Source: CAYMEV01 sp964431655 [NCBI: uncultured bacterium]
GTDB lineage: Bacteria; CAYMEV01
Direction: 5' to 3'
DNA: 10,455 nt
Assembly: GCA_964431655.1 (NCBI GenBank)
Contig: CAYSKJ010000119.1
Location: 1-10,455 of the forward strand
Positions within the stretch are counted from its first letter, which is position 1. Each line of letters starts with the position of its first letter. The translations under genes and the position numbers were made by a program. The notes beneath the pieces were generated by a model, which was given only the letters and a program-made list of their open reading frames with translations, did no database searches and was not told the DNA's origin. Below, in pieces: positions 6,287 to 10,455 of the stretch.

Positions 6287-9200
6287 ATATATTCCCTCCT
6301 TTATTTCCAGTAAATACCGTGAGGGCATAAGCTCAGGCAGGTTCACGGCATCCACTTTGTTCCTTGATATTTCCGGCTTCACACCAATGACTGAAAAACT
6401 GAGCAAAATGGGGAAAGAAGGCTCTGAAGTGCTATCCAATATCATAAACCAGATATTCATACCATCAGTAGATATAATATACAAGAACCAGGGATTTATA
6501 TCATCCTTTGCCGGCGACAGTTTTACCGCTATTTTCCCCGGGAAAACGGTCCACCCCTGCTTATGCGTCAAATCAGCCTTATGCCTGCAGGAACACCTTA
6601 AAGATAATTCAGATATCACCACGCGTTTAGGCAAATTTTATATGACCGCAAAAACCGGTATATCCCACGGGAATGTTGAATGGGGTATTCTGGGCAGGCG
6701 CAGTAAAACCTATTATTTCAAGGGAAAAGCCATAGACGGATGCTGTGATGCAGAACAAAAATGCCTTCCCGAACAGATAGTAATGGATGCCTGTCTTTAT
6801 AAAAAGGTTAGGCAATGGATTACTGCTGATAAGATATCAGACGGCTTTTATATGCTCCATCAGCTCTTTTATAAAGAATCACAGGGTCAGATAATCAATG
6901 AAAACATAAAGGCATCAAGGAGATTCATACCCCGCATAATGCTGAATAAAAGGCCTTTAAACGAACTAAGGGAGATAGTCAATATCTTCATTTTGTTTAA
7001 AAATCTGGAAAAAGAAAGAAAAGCCCTCGATCAATTCATTACCTGTATTCTTGAAAGCACAGAACTTCATGGTGGATACTATAACCGCATCAGTTTCGGA
7101 GACAAGGGCAATACTATTCTTATCAACTTCGGCATGCCCGTATCCTATGAAAATAATCTGGAAAGAGCGATGGAGTTTATTGCGGGCATAAAAGAAATCT
7201 ATAACAATGACATAAAAGCAGGGATAACATCCGGGTACCAGTTTTCAGGTATAATAGGGAACAGAAAGAGAGCTGCCTATGATGTACTCGGGGACGCGGT
7301 AAACATCTCGGCAAGGTTCAGTCAGAGAGCAGACTGGGGAGAAATACGGGTATCAAAGAAAATAGCAGAAGGCATGAAGGACAAATACCTGTTTTCATCT
7401 GCAGGCCTCCACAGGTACAAGGGAAAGAGCAGTGCACTGGAAGCCTTTATGCTCATAAAAAGAAAAGAAAAAAATCTTCCCGTTTATAATACCGGATTAT
7501 ATGACAGAGAAGGAGAGCTTCAAAGAATAAGAGCCCGCATAAAACCTGTTTCAGAGGGCAGTTTTGCCGGGATAATCAACATTATGGGCGCACCGGGCAC
7601 AGGGAAATCAAGGCTTGTCCTGGAAGCCTGCAGTCCCTGCAGGGATCAGATACAGCTATGTTGCCTGCAATGTGATGATATATTAAGGAAGCCCTGGAAT
7701 CCCTTTATTTATTTTTTAAGATCATATTTCAGGCAGTCCGGCCCGGAAGATGATTCAGCAAGAAACAGAAACTTTGAGTCTGTTTTTAAAAATCTTGTTA
7801 AAAACCTCGGGAAAAAAAGAGACACCGTGACCAGGGAAGTCAAAAAAGAAATTAAACGGACTAAATCCCTGATAAAAGCAATCCTTTCCCTGGATACCAG
7901 GGAAAGCCTTTATGAAAACCTCGATCAAAGACAGAGATATGAAAATACAGTCTATGCACTGAAAGAGATATTCAAGGGATTATGCCTTATAAAACCGCTC
8001 ATTATGCTCATAGACGATATACAATGGATAGACGGGGAATCCAGGGCGGTTATTGAAAATATAATGGTCAATATTGAGGACTTTCCTTTGCTGTTCATAT
8101 TTTGCGCAAGATTAAATGATGACGGCAGCATGCCATACGGTTTAGTCAGGGGACCCTCTCCCGGCGAGGATATTGTTCTCTCAGGCCTTTCATCCTCCGG
8201 AATAAAATCCCTGATTAAAGACATCCTTGGGCGTGAACCAGAAGAGGACCTGGCAGATTACATCTCCAGGGTAACCGGCAATAACCCCTTTTATGCAGAA
8301 CAGTTCTGCATATTTCTCCGGGATAACAATTATATTAAAATGAAAAACAACAAATATACAATCCAGGTTGAAGGAGAAGGCATTCCGAACCAGATCAACC
8401 AGATTATCATTTCCAGAATTGACCGGCTGCCCAACGAGCTCAGGGAACTTACAAAAATCGTATCAGTAAACGGCAGGGATTTCAGCCCGGACATTGTAAA
8501 AAGCGTGGTATTCAAGCTGAAAAGCCTTATGGTCAAAAAGGATAGCCCCTGCAGGCTCTATTTTGATTACAGCTCTGTAAATAAAGCTGTTTCAGATATC
8601 AGCAGGCACCTGAAAGACGGGGAATCTCAGAATCTCTGGTCCCTTACGGAGACAGGAGATTATCACTTCATGAGCGAAATGATAGCCAGATCTGCCTATG
8701 ATATGCAGCTCAGGGACAGATTAAGACTTCTGCATAAAATGACCGCCTGCTCAATACGGGAGCTTTATGAAGGGGACAGGGCATTTGATGAAAAATTTAT
8801 CGACCTGTCCTATCATTTTGAAAAAGCAGGCATGCTGGAAGATGCCGTGGATTTCACCGAGAAAGCTGCTGATTTCTGCCGCCTGACCTACAGTAACAAG
8901 AAAGCAGTGGAGCTTTACAGGAAACTTATCCTGTTCCCACTGGAAAAACCGCGGAAAATCAGCGCCCAGATTCACCTTGCTTGGGTTCTTGAACTTACAG
9001 GAAGGATAAAAGAAGCAGAAAAAATTTTTGAGAAAACCCTCAGCCAGTCTGAAAGGCTTTCCCTTAATGACCTTGTAATTGAGAGCCGATACGGTCTGGG
9101 AAGGGTCTATCAGCTTCAGGGAAGATACGATGAAGCTATGGAGCATTACACAGCCAAGAAACAATACAGCAGAAATAATGGAGATACCGCAGGTTTTACT

Positions 9201-10193
9201 GCAGCACTTGGAAATATAGGTCATTTATATGCAGTCAGGGGAGAATATGACATGGCGCTTAAGGTATATCTTCAGAAAAAAAGTATCTGCAGGAAGGCCG
9301 GTTATAAAGAGGGCATGGCATCTGCTCTGCGCAGTTTAGGATATGTTTATCAAAAGAAAGGAATGCTTGACAAAGCCAGGATTAATTTTCAGAATTCTGC
9401 CGAATTATCCAGGCAGACCGGCAATAAAAAGGAATACGGGATGTCCATCGGCAACCTTGGCAACCTTTATCTCCAGCAGAGAAATTATGAAAAAGCTCTG
9501 GAATGCTATAATCAGTACGGGGCGATATGCTCTGAAACAGGGGACAGGCAGGGCCGAAGCCTGGCTACTGGAAATATAGGGAATATATATTTCTACAGGG
9601 AAGACTATAAACAGGCAAAAACATGTTATGAAACCCTCAGGAGGATCTCACGGGAAACGGGAGACATCAAGGCTTATATATCGGCCATAGGGAATATCGG
9701 CTCCATATATTCAATCCGGGGGAATTTCAAAAAAGCTATGAACTGCTACGAAGAGCAGATAAAACTTGCTGAAAACATAGGAGATGAAAAAAGGATAGCC
9801 ATGGCCATGGACAATATAGGATTTCTTTATTCTTCCAGGGGGGATTTTCAAAAGGAGCTGGAATACAGGGAAAAGAAATATCAGCTGTTTGCAAAAATCG
9901 GCGACAGGATTGAGACCGCCCATTCCCTGGCCAGTATCGCCAATGCGTGGCTGAACCTGGGGAACTATGACAGGGCAGAGGAGTACTTTGACATGGCGAT
10001 CAAATCCTATAGTGAAATGAATTTAAACAGCAGTTTATTCGATGTATTGATAAGCCGATCGGGTTTAAGCCTTCTGCAGTCTGATAAAAAAGAGGCTGAG
10101 CGTTTCTTAAAAAAGGCATCCGCTATTGCCGATAAGCTGGGTGACAGCACTATGCAGTCACGGGTCAGGGCTCAGAATCTTAAAATAGGATAA
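6279..10193 (+). CDS. Soluble-adenylyl-cyclase-like protein: tandem class III cyclase domains, P-loop ATPase, TPR array
   Basis: A 1304-residue protein, predicted cytosolic (no membrane segments). C1 cyclase domain is at ~22-165: DISGFTPMTEK with metal Asp30, and FAGDSFTAIF with metal Asp80. C2 is at ~228-395: DKGNTILINFG, then YDVLGDAVNISAR with base-recognition Asp335 and transition-state Asn342 and Arg346. C2 lacks the metal Asps; C1 lacks Asn/Arg (Asp153, Asp157). One active site at the C1/C2 interface is therefore predicted, making cAMP (or cGMP) from ATP (or GTP). The usual adenine Lys in C2 is Arg270. A P-loop ATPase of AAA_16/STAND kind follows at ~405-690: Walker A GAPGTGKS 437-444, Walker B LIMLIDD 574-580, then TGNNPFYAEQF 666-676. 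Residues ~840-1258 are TPRs, a protein-binding scaffold. Domain order equals mammalian ADCY10. ATG 6279 overlaps trmJ by 8 nt. Substrate and activating ligand are unknown. Confidence 0.93.
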   Translation: MNRYIPSFISSKYREGISSGRFTASTLFLDISGFTPMTEKLSKMGKEGSEVLSNIINQIFIPSVDIIYKNQGFISSFAGDSFTAIFPGKTVHPCLCVKSALCLQEHLKDNSDITTRLGKFYMTAKTGISHGNVEWGILGRRSKTYYFKGKAIDGCCDAEQKCLPEQIVMDACLYKKVRQWITADKISDGFYMLHQLFYKESQGQIINENIKASRRFIPRIMLNKRPLNELREIVNIFILFKNLEKERKALDQFITCILESTELHGGYYNRISFGDKGNTILINFGMPVSYENNLERAMEFIAGIKEIYNNDIKAGITSGYQFSGIIGNRKRAAYDVLGDAVNISARFSQRADWGEIRVSKKIAEGMKDKYLFSSAGLHRYKGKSSALEAFMLIKRKEKNLPVYNTGLYDREGELQRIRARIKPVSEGSFAGIINIMGAPGTGKSRLVLEACSPCRDQIQLCCLQCDDILRKPWNPFIYFLRSYFRQSGPEDDSARNRNFESVFKNLVKNLGKKRDTVTREVKKEIKRTKSLIKAILSLDTRESLYENLDQRQRYENTVYALKEIFKGLCLIKPLIMLIDDIQWIDGESRAVIENIMVNIEDFPLLFIFCARLNDDGSMPYGLVRGPSPGEDIVLSGLSSSGIKSLIKDILGREPEEDLADYISRVTGNNPFYAEQFCIFLRDNNYIKMKNNKYTIQVEGEGIPNQINQIIISRIDRLPNELRELTKIVSVNGRDFSPDIVKSVVFKLKSLMVKKDSPCRLYFDYSSVNKAVSDISRHLKDGESQNLWSLTETGDYHFMSEMIARSAYDMQLRDRLRLLHKMTACSIRELYEGDRAFDEKFIDLSYHFEKAGMLEDAVDFTEKAADFCRLTYSNKKAVELYRKLILFPLEKPRKISAQIHLAWVLELTGRIKEAEKIFEKTLSQSERLSLNDLVIESRYGLGRVYQLQGRYDEAMEHYTAKKQYSRNNGDTAGFTAALGNIGHLYAVRGEYDMALKVYLQKKSICRKAGYKEGMASALRSLGYVYQKKGMLDKARINFQNSAELSRQTGNKKEYGMSIGNLGNLYLQQRNYEKALECYNQYGAICSETGDRQGRSLATGNIGNIYFYREDYKQAKTCYETLRRISRETGDIKAYISAIGNIGSIYSIRGNFKKAMNCYEEQIKLAENIGDEKRIAMAMDNIGFLYSSRGDFQKELEYREKKYQLFAKIGDRIETAHSLASIANAWLNLGNYDRAEEYFDMAIKSYSEMNLNSSLFDVLISRSGLSLLQSDKKEAERFLKKASAIADKLGDSTMQSRVRAQNLKIG
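9090..10049 (+). repeat. Eight in-register TPR units of exactly 40 residues (120 bp each)
   Basis: Within the cyclase gene, units begin at residues 938, 978, 1018, 1058, 1098, 1138, 1178 and 1218 with no indel between them. Each opens with a GNIGxxY-like motif (GNIGHLY, GNLGNLY, GNIGNIY, GNIGSIY and relatives), has G/R-x-Y/F and a small residue at the TPR position 20 equivalent, and in most units ends the second helix with TGD or IGD before the next unit. Shorter, less regular TPR-like helices lie before it (around 845-867 and 901-921). A 40-residue period is longer than canonical 34-residue TPRs and matches the LGN/kinesin-light-chain style that binds peptide partners. DNA-level identity between units is only partial, so this is an old or diverging array rather than a fresh duplication. 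Confidence 0.88.
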
Positions 10194-10201
10194 ATCTGTA
10201 T

Positions 10202-10455
10202 ATGTTTTTTCTATTTCCCTACAGCCATGAAGATATGGAAGTTCAAAGGTTTCCTGTAGTTACTGCAGGAATCATGATTTTGTGCCTTCTGATATTTTTT
10301 TCTGTCCGGATTGATACAAATAGGGTTGACAAACAGCTGAATATCTACCTTCAGGATTTTTTTGAGTTTTATATGAAGAATCCCGATCTTGAAATACCCA
10401 AAGAATTTTTTAATCAGTTTCCTAAGATGGAGAGCCTTTTGGAAAACCTTAAGGG
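10202..10455 (+). CDS. Membrane protein N-terminus, probable rhomboid-family intramembrane protease (3' truncated)
   Basis: ATG 10202 opens a frame of 84 codons that is still open at the window edge. AGGA at 10187-10190 lies 11 nt upstream, and the cyclase gene ends only 8 nt before it, so it probably belongs to the same operon. Residues 1-20 contain a P-x-x-H-x-D-x-E-V-x-R-F-P-V-V pattern directly before a hydrophobic helix at about 19-35. That short polar leader with 'RxP.VT' leading into the first membrane span is typical of bacterial rhomboid proteases, which cleave substrates within the membrane. Residues 36-84 are a polar loop rich in Phe, Asp and Glu. The catalytic GxSG and His lie beyond the window, so the call rests on the N-terminal pattern only; another small polytopic membrane protein remains possible. 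Confidence 0.55.
   Translation, partial: MFFLFPYSHEDMEVQRFPVVTAGIMILCLLIFFSVRIDTNRVDKQLNIYLQDFFEFYMKNPDLEIPKEFFNQFPKMESLLENLK

Noticed and set aside
7515-8350. STAND-type antiphage NTPase
   Set aside because: The P-loop domain resembles STAND/AAA_16 ATPases, but it is fused to cyclase domains and sits among housekeeping RNA-modification genes, with no nuclease or other effector, so a defence role is not supported.
8751-9224. Minus-strand frame of 157 codons opposite the TPR region
   Set aside because: Cys/Phe-rich peptide typical of reverse-complement reading of helical repeats; no family resemblance.
9343-9579. Plus-strand 78-codon frame inside the TPR array
   Set aside because: Out-of-frame reading of the repeats; no start signal and the main frame continues without interruption.
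9090-10049. Regularly spaced DNA repeats that might suggest a CRISPR or other noncoding array
   Set aside because: The period is 120 bp in frame, the units diverge at third positions and translate as TPRs; no short identical repeats with unique spacers.

Overview
The window is a dense run of bacterial genes, all on the + strand and mostly overlapping by a few bases. By eye the base composition is somewhat AT-rich, with heavy use of ATA (Ile) and AGG (Arg) codons. No rRNA, tRNA, mobile element, CRISPR array or defence locus was found. The family content (c-di-AMP cyclase with its YbbR partner, a PAS/GAF-type sensor kinase tail, a cyclase-ATPase-TPR giant, a rhomboid-like protein) suggests a free-living, signalling-rich bacterium. 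Spirochaetota or a deltaproteobacterial-type lineage are my guesses, at low confidence; no marker gene here settles the phylum.

Region 1 (1-2840): the C-terminal ATPase end of a sensor histidine kinase runs into folP (dihydropteroate synthase, TTG start inside the kinase tail). Then come cdaA (membrane diadenylate cyclase) and cdaR (its YbbR-domain regulator), joined by a TAATG overlap. The usual third partner glmM does not follow.

Region 2 (2841-3108): a 268-bp gap, the only real break. It holds a T-run with a weak hairpin, a weak promoter-like pair, and a 48-codon ORF behind a perfect AGGAGGT Shine-Dalgarno that runs into the next gene.

Region 3 (3109-10193): a HAD-family hydrolase, a DusB-like tRNA dihydrouridine synthase, an RlmB/TrmH-type rRNA 2'-O-methyltransferase and a TrmJ-type tRNA 2'-O-methyltransferase. 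These are followed by a 1304-residue protein with two class III nucleotidyl cyclase domains, a STAND/AAA-type P-loop ATPase domain and a long TPR array. Consecutive genes overlap by 1, 11, 8 and 8 nt, so they look like one co-translated operon that links RNA modification to a cyclic-nucleotide signalling protein. After 8 nt the start of a probable rhomboid-family membrane protein follows and runs off the window.

The most interesting object is the 1304-residue protein. It has the same domain order as mammalian soluble adenylyl cyclase (C1-C2-NTPase-TPR) and one predicted active site at the C1/C2 interface. The positions that bind bicarbonate in the mammalian enzyme appear to be replaced, and a paired CxxC cluster sits just after Walker A. 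I did not find evidence for a wholly new biological system.
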